Below are positions 32,721-38,791 of a stretch of 38,791 nt of DNA, piece after piece. The stretch's first letter is position 1, and every line of letters starts with the position of its first letter. Both the position numbers and the translations under genes were made by a program. Under the pieces are notes generated by a model. That model was given only the letters and a program-made list of their open reading frames with translations. It searched no databases and was not told the DNA's origin. The stretch comes from Polyangia bacterium (lineage in GTDB: Bacteria > Myxococcota_A > Polyangia > Polyangiales > JAUICN01), in assembly GCA_030427835.1 (NCBI GenBank), contig JAUICN010000018.1:1-38791 (forward strand), given 5' to 3'.

Positions 32721-33755
32721 ATGTCTTCCACTCCGCCCAATGCTGAATCCGCTCCCAACGCACCGGAGGTGCCCTCCATGACTCTCCTGGAGGGGGGGCT
32801 TGATCAGGCACCCTCACCGGATCCCCAATCGGACGACACCCAGTCGGACCAGGCGGCGGTGCTAGCGATATTGCAACACGCCGTGGAAGTTTCCCGGGAT
32901 GCAGAAGCCGAGTCTCCCCGCAGGGGTGAAATCCACAAACTCCCCGCGGCGGTGTGGCGCGAGGTGCCACTTGGAACCATTCGTGAATACATGGACGCCC
33001 TGCTTGTGGGTAAGAACCCGGAGCCCGCGTTGGATGTGGTGCAGATGTCGGGAATGCTTGCGGCCTGGATGCCCGAGGTGGATTCCATGGTGGGGTTCGG
33101 GGATGGGGAGTGGCGTCACAAGGATGTGTGGAAGCACACCAAGCAAGTGGTACGCCAATCTGTGCCGCGCATTGAGGTGCGTTGGGGCTCGCTTTTGCAC
33201 GATATTGGCAAGCCACGCACACGGTCCATGGACAGCCGTGGCGAGGTGCATTTTCACGGCCACGCCGAGGTGGGGGCCGCCATGTTTCGCAAGCGTATGA
33301 GCAAACGGCTGGGCTTTGATGAAGCGCTGCACGAGCGCATTCATTTTTTGATTCTCTACCACCTGCGGGCCAGCCACTACGACGGCACCTGGACGGACGC
33401 TGCCGTGCGAAGGTTTTCAAAGGAAATGGGTGATGGTCTCAAGGATCTGTTGGATCTGAGCCGCGCCGACATCACCACCAAACGCCCCCACAAACGAAAA
33501 CGGGGGCTGCGGCAAATCAGTGAGCTTGCGGCGCGTATTCGAAAAATCGAAACGGAAGACTCCAAGCCCCAAGCCCTGCCCAAGGGCCTGGGCACCGCCA
33601 TCATGGAGCGGTTCGACATGCCTGGATCCAAACGCCTGGGCGACCTGATGAAAGAGCTCAAGGCACGGGCCGAACAGGGCACCCTACCCATGGGCGCCCA
33701 CCCTGAAACCTACCTGGCCTACCTCCAAGAAAACCGAGAAGAATTCGGCCTCTAG
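32721..33755 (+). CDS. HD-domain protein related to the C-terminal part of tRNA nucleotidyltransferases
   Basis: This 344-residue protein begins with about 45 Pro/Ser/Gln-rich residues. It continues with a helical segment (VVQMSGMLAAWMPEVDSMVGF) and an HD phosphohydrolase core (about 135-240): HKDVWKHTKQVV, LLHDIGKPRTRS with the HD pair, HFHGHAEVGA and HFLILYHLRASHYDGTWTDAAVRRF. That order matches the HD region that follows the polymerase domain in bacterial CCA-adding enzymes, but the nucleotidyltransferase head is absent here. It could be a stand-alone phosphohydrolase acting on nucleotides or RNA ends. AGG about 8 nt before ATG 32721 supports the start. No obvious partner gene lies next to it. 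Confidence 0.8.
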   Translation: MSSTPPNAESAPNAPEVPSMTLLEGGLDQAPSPDPQSDDTQSDQAAVLAILQHAVEVSRDAEAESPRRGEIHKLPAAVWREVPLGTIREYMDALLVGKNPEPALDVVQMSGMLAAWMPEVDSMVGFGDGEWRHKDVWKHTKQVVRQSVPRIEVRWGSLLHDIGKPRTRSMDSRGEVHFHGHAEVGAAMFRKRMSKRLGFDEALHERIHFLILYHLRASHYDGTWTDAAVRRFSKEMGDGLKDLLDLSRADITTKRPHKRKRGLRQISELAARIRKIETEDSKPQALPKGLGTAIMERFDMPGSKRLGDLMKELKARAEQGTLPMGAHPETYLAYLQENREEFGL

Positions 33756-33768
33756 ACCCCTGGTCGCT

Positions 33769-34056
33769 CTAGCGTGTAAACCAGTACCCAGGTTTGCGGC
33801 TGAAATGGGCAATGGCAATGATTTGTATTTGCGCCTGTGCTACCCGATACACCACCGCGTAGGGGAATCGTCGCAGCATGTACCTTCGGGTGCCATGCAT
33901 GTAACTAGGCCAACGTTCGGGTTGCTTCTTGATTTCGGTGATGGCGACAGACAATGCTTCGTCGAAATCCAGGGCAAGTTCTAGATAACGAAGAGCGTAG
34001 CGCGCACGTGTCTCTTCCGCCTCGGTAACGGCCTCTTCGAGAAAGGTAACTTTCAT
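33769..34056 (-). CDS. RelE/ParE-family toxin
   Basis: This 95-residue toxin of the RelE/ParE superfamily shows the plasmid-stabilisation pattern: N-terminal VTFLEEAVTEAEETRARYAL, then GTRRYMLRRFPYAVVYRV and the C-terminal IIAIAHFSRKPGYW. ParE-type members poison DNA gyrase and RelE-type members cut mRNA; which applies here is not clear, but the ending AHFSRKPGYW is the ParE-like form. Its ATG overlaps the antitoxin stop as ATGA, so the antitoxin is made first. It is convergent with the HD gene (13 bp between stops). Confidence 0.88.
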   Translation of the reverse strand: MKVTFLEEAVTEAEETRARYALRYLELALDFDEALSVAITEIKKQPERWPSYMHGTRRYMLRRFPYAVVYRVAQAQIQIIAIAHFSRKPGYWFTR

Positions 34057-34241
34057 TTAGCGGCGCGAAGTCGGCGAAAGAAGTCTTCTTCTGAAACCAT
34101 CTTTGCTTTCCCGTCATCAAGCTTCTTCATACGACGTTGAATCTCAGCAGACCAAGCAAGTTCCAGCTCGTTTGGATCCTGCTCACTAGGGTCCAAAGGG
34201 CCAAGGTCCGGGATCGGCGACGCTTTCTCGGGATCGGACAT
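34053..34241 (-). CDS. Antitoxin of TIGR02574 (putative addiction module component) type
   Basis: This 62-residue acidic protein has the pattern ELAWSAEIQRRMKKLDDGKAKMVSEEDFFRRL, typical of TIGR02574 antitoxins that pair with ParE-like toxins. It lacks a recognisable DNA-binding domain in this short form. It overlaps the toxin start by four bases. The pair lies downstream of ftsZ on the same strand after 100 bp, so read-through from ftsZ is possible. Confidence 0.85.
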   Translation of the reverse strand: MSDPEKASPIPDLGPLDPSEQDPNELELAWSAEIQRRMKKLDDGKAKMVSEEDFFRRLRAAK

Positions 34242-34341
34242 TAGGGTCAGTCTACTACAATTGGCCGTGTCTTGCTACGGGACGTTGACCAAGAGACGCG
34301 CTCTCCCCCTACGAGATCGGTTTGATCTTTCTGATCGACCC

Positions 34342-35652
34342 TCAGGATTTGCGGCTGGTGCTGTTGTTGCCTGAGCTGCGGCGCAGGTAGGCGGGAATGT
34401 CGAGTACGGCTTCGTCGTGCATGGCGCTGGCGCCAAACGCCCGGGAGCCGGGGGCTTCCTGGGCGGGTGCGCTTGGGCGACGTGCAGGCTCTTCTGCCTG
34501 TGCAGAGATGGCGGGGTAGCTGGACCTGCGTGGGGCCTCGGGGGCGCTCACACTACCTGCAGAGGTTGCGCTTGCGCTGTTCCCTGAGCCAAAAGCGGAA
34601 CCAGAAATGGAACTCCTCGGTCGGGCACCCGTGTTCGAATAGGAATGGGCCTGACGCGCACGGGCCACATGCATTTCCTGATCGCTGGGCATGTCAAACC
34701 CGGTGGCAATGACAGTAACCTTCACGGTGTCGGTCATGTCCGGATCGGTCACCACACCGAAGATGATGTTGGCATCCTCATGGGCCTCCTGTTGAACCAG
34801 GGTGGCGGCTTCATTGATTTCCCGCAGGCGAATGTCCGGGCCCGCCGTGAAGTTCAGGAGAATGCCCATGGCCCCCTCCACACTAATGTCATCCAGAAGC
34901 GGCGAGTTGATGGCCATTTGAGCGGCCTCAAGGGCACGGTTTTCACCCCGCGCAACGCCGGTACCCATTAGGGCACGACCGGTGCTGCTCATGATGGTCT
35001 TCACGTCCGCAAAGTCCACGTTGATCATGCCCGCGTTCACGATCAGATCGCTGATGCCCCGCACGGCCTGCACAAGCACATCATCGGCCCGTTGGAAGGC
35101 CTCGAGCAAACTCAAGTCCTCGGAATCCAGGTCCACAAGCTTCTGGTTCGGAATGGTAATGATGGTGTCCACCGACTCCACAAGCTCACGGATGCCCTGC
35201 TCGGCGTTGCGGTAACGCTTGCGCCCCTCGAAAAGAAACGGACGGGTCACCACGCCGACGGTCAGGGCGCCGTGGTCCCGGGCAATCTGGGCGATGATGG
35301 GAGCGGCACCGGTGCCGGTTCCCCCACCCATGCCAGCGGTAATGAACACCATATCGGCGCCGTGCACGGCCTCGGTAATGCGTTGCACGTCTTCCAGGGC
35401 GGATTTACGCCCGAACTCAGGGTTGCCACCCGCGCCGAGGCCCTTGGCCACGTTGCCGCCCAGCTGGACTTTTTGATGGGCAAGGCTGGTTTCAAGGGCC
35501 TGTGCGTCGGTGTTCGCGGCGATGAACTCCACACCCTCAAGACCACTTGTGACCATGGTGTTCAGGGCGTTGCCACCGCCGCCACCCACACCGATGACCT
35601 TGATATTGGCCTGTAGTTCCTGAGTTTCCGCGAAATCGATTGAAATGCCCAT
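34342..35652 (-). CDS. ftsZ: Cell division GTPase FtsZ
   Basis: FtsZ polymerises into the division ring at midcell. The 436-residue protein has the GTP-binding tubulin signature GGGTGTGAAP, the synergy-loop NVDFADVKTIM, a Ser/Ala/Pro-rich C-linker (about 320-410) and the conserved C-terminal peptide DIPAYLRR, which binds FtsA and other partners. I chose ATG 35652 because GGAAGG lies upstream and family similarity begins there; the frame stays open to 35706. ftsA is 130 bp upstream. The linker is longer than in E. coli FtsZ (about 383 residues in total). The toxin-antitoxin pair follows. Confidence 0.98.
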   Translation of the reverse strand: MGISIDFAETQELQANIKVIGVGGGGGNALNTMVTSGLEGVEFIAANTDAQALETSLAHQKVQLGGNVAKGLGAGGNPEFGRKSALEDVQRITEAVHGADMVFITAGMGGGTGTGAAPIIAQIARDHGALTVGVVTRPFLFEGRKRYRNAEQGIRELVESVDTIITIPNQKLVDLDSEDLSLLEAFQRADDVLVQAVRGISDLIVNAGMINVDFADVKTIMSSTGRALMGTGVARGENRALEAAQMAINSPLLDDISVEGAMGILLNFTAGPDIRLREINEAATLVQQEAHEDANIIFGVVTDPDMTDTVKVTVIATGFDMPSDQEMHVARARQAHSYSNTGARPRSSISGSAFGSGNSASATSAGSVSAPEAPRRSSYPAISAQAEEPARRPSAPAQEAPGSRAFGASAMHDEAVLDIPAYLRRSSGNNSTSRKS

Positions 35653-35761
35653 GCAACCTTCCTTATCCACTCTGGCAACCGGTGACCCGGCGCCTTTTGT
35701 TCCCACAGCCCTGAAAGAACCTGCGGGAGTCTAAACCAGTTTTGCTCTCTCCACACCCACT

Positions 35762-35777
35762 GTTTTCGCAAGAAAAC
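35762..35777 (-). promoter_or_regulatory. Perfect hairpin in the ftsA-ftsZ gap
   Basis: GTTTTC-GCAA-GAAAAC forms a 6-bp perfect stem with a 4-base loop, about 6 bp downstream of the ftsA stop and 110 bp before ftsZ. As the stem is A/T-rich and no T-run follows on the minus strand, it looks more like a processing or binding site than a terminator. Confidence 0.3.
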
Positions 35778-35782
35778 GCGCC

Positions 35783-37018
35783 CTAAAACACTTCCCTAAA
35801 CCACTGCCCCAATTTGGAGCCAATGCCTTCGCCGTTACGCACGTGCACACGGGGATCAAAGTGCACTTCCTGGGACTGCTGCAGCCGCTCGGAACCGTAC
35901 TTAATGAGGCCCACCCCCGTGGCGTAGGCCGGGCTTCGCACCACATCGATAAGCCCGCCAATGCCCGTGGGCATGCCACGCCGAACGGGAAGGCCACATA
36001 CCTGTTCCGCAAGCTCTGGCATCCCCTCAAGTAGGGTGGCTCCACCCGTGATGACAATGCCAGCGGCCAACATGTCGGCATAACCTGTTTCCTCAATCAC
36101 GTGCTTGCAGGCCGCGAACACTTCCTCGGCCCGGGGCTCAAGGATGTCGCACAGCTCCTGGCGGCGCAGGGTCCGCGGGGGGCGCCCGCCCACGGAGGGG
36201 ACTTCGATGGTCTCCTCTTCATCCACCATGTGGGTCGACGCACAGCCGTACTTGACCTTGATGCGTTCGGCCTCTGCCATGGGGGTGCGCACGCCGGTGG
36301 CCACGTCATTGGTGAAGTTCAACCCACCGATGGGAATGGAGCTTGTGTGCACCACCGCCCCCTCCACGTAAATGACCACATCCGACGTACCGCCCCCGAT
36401 ATCGATGAGCGCCACGCCGATTTCGCGCTCGTCCTCCGAAAGCACCGCCTGGGCGCTGGCCAGGGGTTGAAGCACCACCTCCGCCACGTGCAAGTCGCAG
36501 CGCTCGGCGCACTTGATGATGTTTTGAATGCTTGGCACCGCGGCGGTCACCAGATGCACCCGGGCTTCCAACCGCACGCCGCTCATGCCCACGGGTTCGC
36601 GAATCCCGTCCTGCTCGTCCACCACATATTCCTGGGGGAGCACATGGATCACCTGCCGGTCCCCGGGCAGCGGAATGGCCTTGGCCTGCTCCAGCACCCG
36701 GTGCACATCTTCCCTGGAAACCTCTCGGGTGGAAATGGCGGCTACGCCCTCCTTATTCATACCCCGCACGTGGCTGCCGGCGATGCCCGCGTAGACCGTA
36801 CCGATTTCCACACCGGCCATGGTCTCGGCCTGCTCGATGGAGGCTCGAATGGCCTGCACCGTGGACTCAATGTTGACCACAACTCCCTTTTTGAGGCCCT
36901 TGGAAGGTACGGAGCCAATCCCGATGATATCGAGCCCATCCTCGGTACGCTCCGCCACGATGGCGCAGACCTTGGTGGTTCCCAAATCGAGACCGGCGAT
37001 GATTTCTGTCTGGTTCAT
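35783..37018 (-). CDS. ftsA: Cell division protein FtsA
   Basis: FtsA is an actin-like ATPase that anchors FtsZ to the inner membrane. The 411-residue protein has phosphate-1 loop AGLDLGTTKVCAIV, the FtsA-specific 1C domain (about 85-165), phosphate-2 DIGGGTSDVVIY, adenosine loop ITGGATLLEGM, and a C-terminal amphipathic helix GIGSKLGQWFREVF that would bind the membrane. The start ATG 37018 is well placed, though no strong ribosome site precedes it. Unusually, no ftsQ, ddl or mur genes lie upstream; a divergent acyltransferase gene does, 304 bp away, so ftsA-ftsZ appears to be detached from the usual dcw cluster. Confidence 0.98.
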   Translation of the reverse strand: MNQTEIIAGLDLGTTKVCAIVAERTEDGLDIIGIGSVPSKGLKKGVVVNIESTVQAIRASIEQAETMAGVEIGTVYAGIAGSHVRGMNKEGVAAISTREVSREDVHRVLEQAKAIPLPGDRQVIHVLPQEYVVDEQDGIREPVGMSGVRLEARVHLVTAAVPSIQNIIKCAERCDLHVAEVVLQPLASAQAVLSEDEREIGVALIDIGGGTSDVVIYVEGAVVHTSSIPIGGLNFTNDVATGVRTPMAEAERIKVKYGCASTHMVDEEETIEVPSVGGRPPRTLRRQELCDILEPRAEEVFAACKHVIEETGYADMLAAGIVITGGATLLEGMPELAEQVCGLPVRRGMPTGIGGLIDVVRSPAYATGVGLIKYGSERLQQSQEVHFDPRVHVRNGEGIGSKLGQWFREVF

Positions 37019-37322
37019 GACTGCTTGGGCTCGCGTGGTGCGGGGCGGTGGTTGGGGGAAAACAAGAGCTGAGGGGGCAAATAGGGCAAATGGGAAAGGG
37101 GACTTCGGGCAGACCGTACGGGTGGCTCAACGCCTGTACGGCCGTTCATCGGTACACCTGTTCATGGGTGTTGCCCCCAAGAGATACACCCGGCAGATCC
37201 ACAAACCAAGTTTGAAGCAAGAAATTTGCAATTTTTTGCCGCCCAAGGGTGCGTTTTAGGTCGCTTTTGGGGCCACTGCTCGACCGGAAGGCAATTTCAA
37301 ACCATCTTTCGTCGTTGCTGCC
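37019..37322. promoter_or_regulatory. Divergent intergenic region between ftsA and the acyltransferase
   Basis: These roughly 300 bp should carry the ftsAZ promoter. The region holds an imperfect inverted repeat CCGTACGG (37116-37123) and CTGTACGG (37136-37143), a direct GGGCAAAT(A)GGGCAAAT repeat near 37076-37093, and an AT-rich patch near 37215-37242. I see no clear -35/-10 pair and no gene. Confidence 0.35.
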
Positions 37323-38657
37323 ATGGCTGTTTCTTCCACCGCAACCCCTGAACAGGCAGGCATGGCCTCGTCCAAATCCCCCGCCAATTCGCGTGGATGG
37401 TTGGGTTGGAACGGGAAAGCGTTTCGCCCCCTGGGCGCGACCGGTGTTGCGGTCGCCCAGGGCCGCTGGAGGGCGCTGGATTGGTTTCGCTTCCTCGCCG
37501 TATTGCTGATGGTCCAGGGGCACACCTTCTACGTGGTACTGGATGACAGCATACGGGGGCTCGAGTGGTACCGCTGGCACAGCTACGTGCACGGCTACAC
37601 GGCGCCCATGTTCATGTTCGCCTCGGGCCTGGCCTTTGGGATCACCACGTTTCGCAAATGGGAAAGCCATTCGCGTTGGGGCAAAGCCCTGTACAAACGG
37701 CTGGAGCGGTACCTGATGATCATTGCCATCGGATATTTGCTGCATCTGCCCTCCTACAGCTTTCACGAACTCGCCAACGCGCCACAACGGGTGCTCCACA
37801 ACTTCTTCAAGGTGGATGCCTTGCAGAATATCGGGGTGACGCTCCTTGTATGCGAGTTGGCCGTTTGGGGGCTCAAGAAGCGTGGAAGGTTTGTGGCCTT
37901 CTGTGCCGCGGCGGCAGTCACTCTTGTGCTTTTGGCTCCCGCACTTTGGGCATGGGATGCAATCGCGCACCTCCCCCTGGGCCTTGCGGCCTACGTCAAT
38001 GATCAAACCCGATCCATCTTTCCCCTGGCTCCCTGGGCGGGTTTCATCTTTGCGGGAATCGTGGTCTCCTACGGGCTGCATCAGGCCGGGCGCTTTGGGC
38101 GGCTGTCGGATTCTGTTCCTCGACTTGTGGCCGCCTCGGGCATGTGCCTGCTCGGCACCCTTCTAGCGCAGAATCTGGATTGGAGCTTTCTTGGGACCCA
38201 CAGCTTTTGGAAAACCGGGCCCATGTTCTTCGTTTGGAGATTGGGCGTGGTGCTCCTACTGCTCGCGGCCCTGTGCGCCTTTGAGCGGGTGCTCCCGCAG
38301 ATGGGTTCATCGGCCAAACAGGTCAAAGGGGTCACGCAGCCACAGCGGGGTTGGCCGTGGACCGTACAAGTCCTGGGCCAAGAAACACTTGTGATCTACG
38401 TCGTGCACCTGCTGGTCCTCTACGGCTCACCGCTCAACCCCAGTATCCACCTACACGTCGGACGCACCCAGGACCTATTGTCTTCGATTCTGATCTTCCT
38501 TTCCCTCTTCTGCGGCCTGATCCTGTTCACCCTGGGCTGGCACCACTTCAAAACACAAAAACCGAAACTCTTCCAAACCTTTCGCTGGACCCTCACCACC
38601 GCACTCGCCCTCTACATCCTCACCAGCAGCCTCGGCCTCTTCGCCCTCACCACCTAG
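37323..38657 (+). CDS. Multi-span membrane acyltransferase (DUF1624 / acyltransferase-3-like)
   Basis: This 444-residue polytopic membrane protein has about 10 membrane segments after a 45-residue polar N-terminus. RALDWFRFLAVLLMVQGHTFYVV, followed by HGYTAPMFMFASGLAFGI, is the characteristic start of the heparan-alpha-glucosaminide acetyltransferase-like/DUF1624 group and related acyltransferases, with a His in the first segment. Such enzymes carry acyl groups across the inner membrane onto envelope sugars; the acceptor here is unknown. ATG 37323 is used; ATG 37362 is possible and has AGGCAGG upstream. An IS3-type element begins 26 bp beyond the stop. Confidence 0.7.
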   Translation: MAVSSTATPEQAGMASSKSPANSRGWLGWNGKAFRPLGATGVAVAQGRWRALDWFRFLAVLLMVQGHTFYVVLDDSIRGLEWYRWHSYVHGYTAPMFMFASGLAFGITTFRKWESHSRWGKALYKRLERYLMIIAIGYLLHLPSYSFHELANAPQRVLHNFFKVDALQNIGVTLLVCELAVWGLKKRGRFVAFCAAAAVTLVLLAPALWAWDAIAHLPLGLAAYVNDQTRSIFPLAPWAGFIFAGIVVSYGLHQAGRFGRLSDSVPRLVAASGMCLLGTLLAQNLDWSFLGTHSFWKTGPMFFVWRLGVVLLLLAALCAFERVLPQMGSSAKQVKGVTQPQRGWPWTVQVLGQETLVIYVVHLLVLYGSPLNPSIHLHVGRTQDLLSSILIFLSLFCGLILFTLGWHHFKTQKPKLFQTFRWTLTTALALYILTSSLGLFALTT

Positions 38658-38683
38658 CCCCGACCTGTCCCTCGCAGCACTTT

Positions 38684-38708
38684 TGGAGTGGTCCCGAAAA
38701 AATGGACA
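38684..38708. repeat. Putative terminal inverted repeat of an IS3-family element
   Basis: TGGAGTGGTCCCGAAAAAAT and the following GGACA resemble the TG-starting terminal repeats of IS3-family elements. It lies just outside the transposase stop. The partner repeat is beyond the window, so the boundary is provisional. Confidence 0.55.
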
Positions 38709-38715
38709 GTTGAAG

Positions 38716-38791
38716 TTAAGCAGCAAGTCCTAAGTTTTGGTAGTAAGAGTTTTCAAAATCGACAGGGCTGAGATAGCCCAATGTGGAATGC
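38716..38791 (-). CDS. IS3-family transposase OrfB, C-terminal fragment
   Basis: The last 24 codons are visible and read HSTLGYLSPVDFENSYYQ and then NLGLAA before TAA. The H(S/T)(S/T)LGYLSPxxFE pattern is the standard C-terminal end of the DDE integrase core of IS3-family (IS2/IS3/IS51-like) transposases. The gene continues past the right edge of the window. Whether the element is intact cannot be judged. Confidence 0.85.
   Translation of the reverse strand, partial: HSTLGYLSPVDFENSYYQNLGLAA

Larger units (their letters stand above)
38684..38791. mobile_element. End of an IS3-family insertion sequence (cut by window edge)
   Basis: The element is recognised by the transposase C-terminus reading inwards from the right edge and by the terminal-repeat-like sequence at 38684. 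It is visibly more AT-rich than the neighbouring genes, consistent with transfer. The insertion sits 26 bp past the acyltransferase stop and does not disrupt that gene. Confidence 0.75.

Noticed and set aside
37146-38081. Minus-strand open frame opposite the acyltransferase gene
   Set aside because: It has low-complexity content without motifs and is opposite a clear membrane protein with coherent hydrophobic segments.

Overview
The window is GC-rich bacterial chromosome that is almost fully coding on both strands, with several GTG/TTG starts, many four-base ATGA/GTGA gene overlaps and mostly short intergenic gaps. The gene set points to a Gram-negative bacterium with an outer membrane: lipoproteins, a SurA-like periplasmic factor, LipB, FtsA/FtsZ, prepilin peptidase, an ECF sigma factor with an NrsF-like membrane anti-sigma, and a TIGR03960-type B12-binding radical SAM protein. 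A deltaproteobacterial-type lineage (Myxococcota/Bradymonadia-like) is my best guess. It rests on gene content alone and is not certain.

Layout. 161-3643: a small divergent acyl-CoA cluster (acyl-CoA dehydrogenase and a crotonase on the minus strand, an aryl-CoA-ligase-like enzyme on the plus strand) around a 70-bp control region with an inverted repeat. 3640-7567: a lipoprotein with a SnoaL-like domain, lipB, and a GAF-GGDEF diguanylate cyclase. 7633-12118 (minus): the radical SAM protein, the NrsF-like anti-sigma and its ECF sigma factor. 12201-14262 (plus): proB followed directly by a prepilin peptidase. 14284-18649: an unrecognised proline-rich protein, then purQ-purL with no purS beside them. 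18697-30083 (minus): one long co-directional run, read from the right: two unrecognised helical-repeat proteins, glpK, a UPF0158 protein, a SurA-N-like exported protein, a small lipoprotein, smc and a truncated haemoglobin. 30451-33755: pheA, then divergently an alpha/beta-hydrolase-OsmC fusion and an orphan HD-domain protein. 33769-37018 (minus): ftsA, ftsZ, then a TIGR02574/ParE-type toxin-antitoxin pair. 37323-38657: a multi-membrane-span acyltransferase. The window ends inside the 3' end of an IS3-family insertion sequence (38684-38791).

The most unusual feature is structural. Short degenerate tandem repeats, most with a 15-bp period (five codons), recur in non-homologous genes: the lipB C-terminus, the prepilin peptidase, the 403-aa protein, the UPF0158 protein, three places in the 689-aa protein, and upstream of smc. 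A 12-bp version lies in the lipoprotein gene, and a 17-bp four-copy array spans the convergent stop codons of purL and the globin gene. Inside genes nearly all are in frame and make Pro/Ala/Ser/Gly-rich pentapeptide linkers or tails, which suggests lineage-wide slippage-driven linker growth.

A second point of interest is the crotonase at 1294-2121. It lacks both canonical hydratase glutamates and instead has an Asp where 4-chlorobenzoyl-CoA dehalogenase carries its nucleophile. No phage, CRISPR array, rRNA or tRNA gene was seen.
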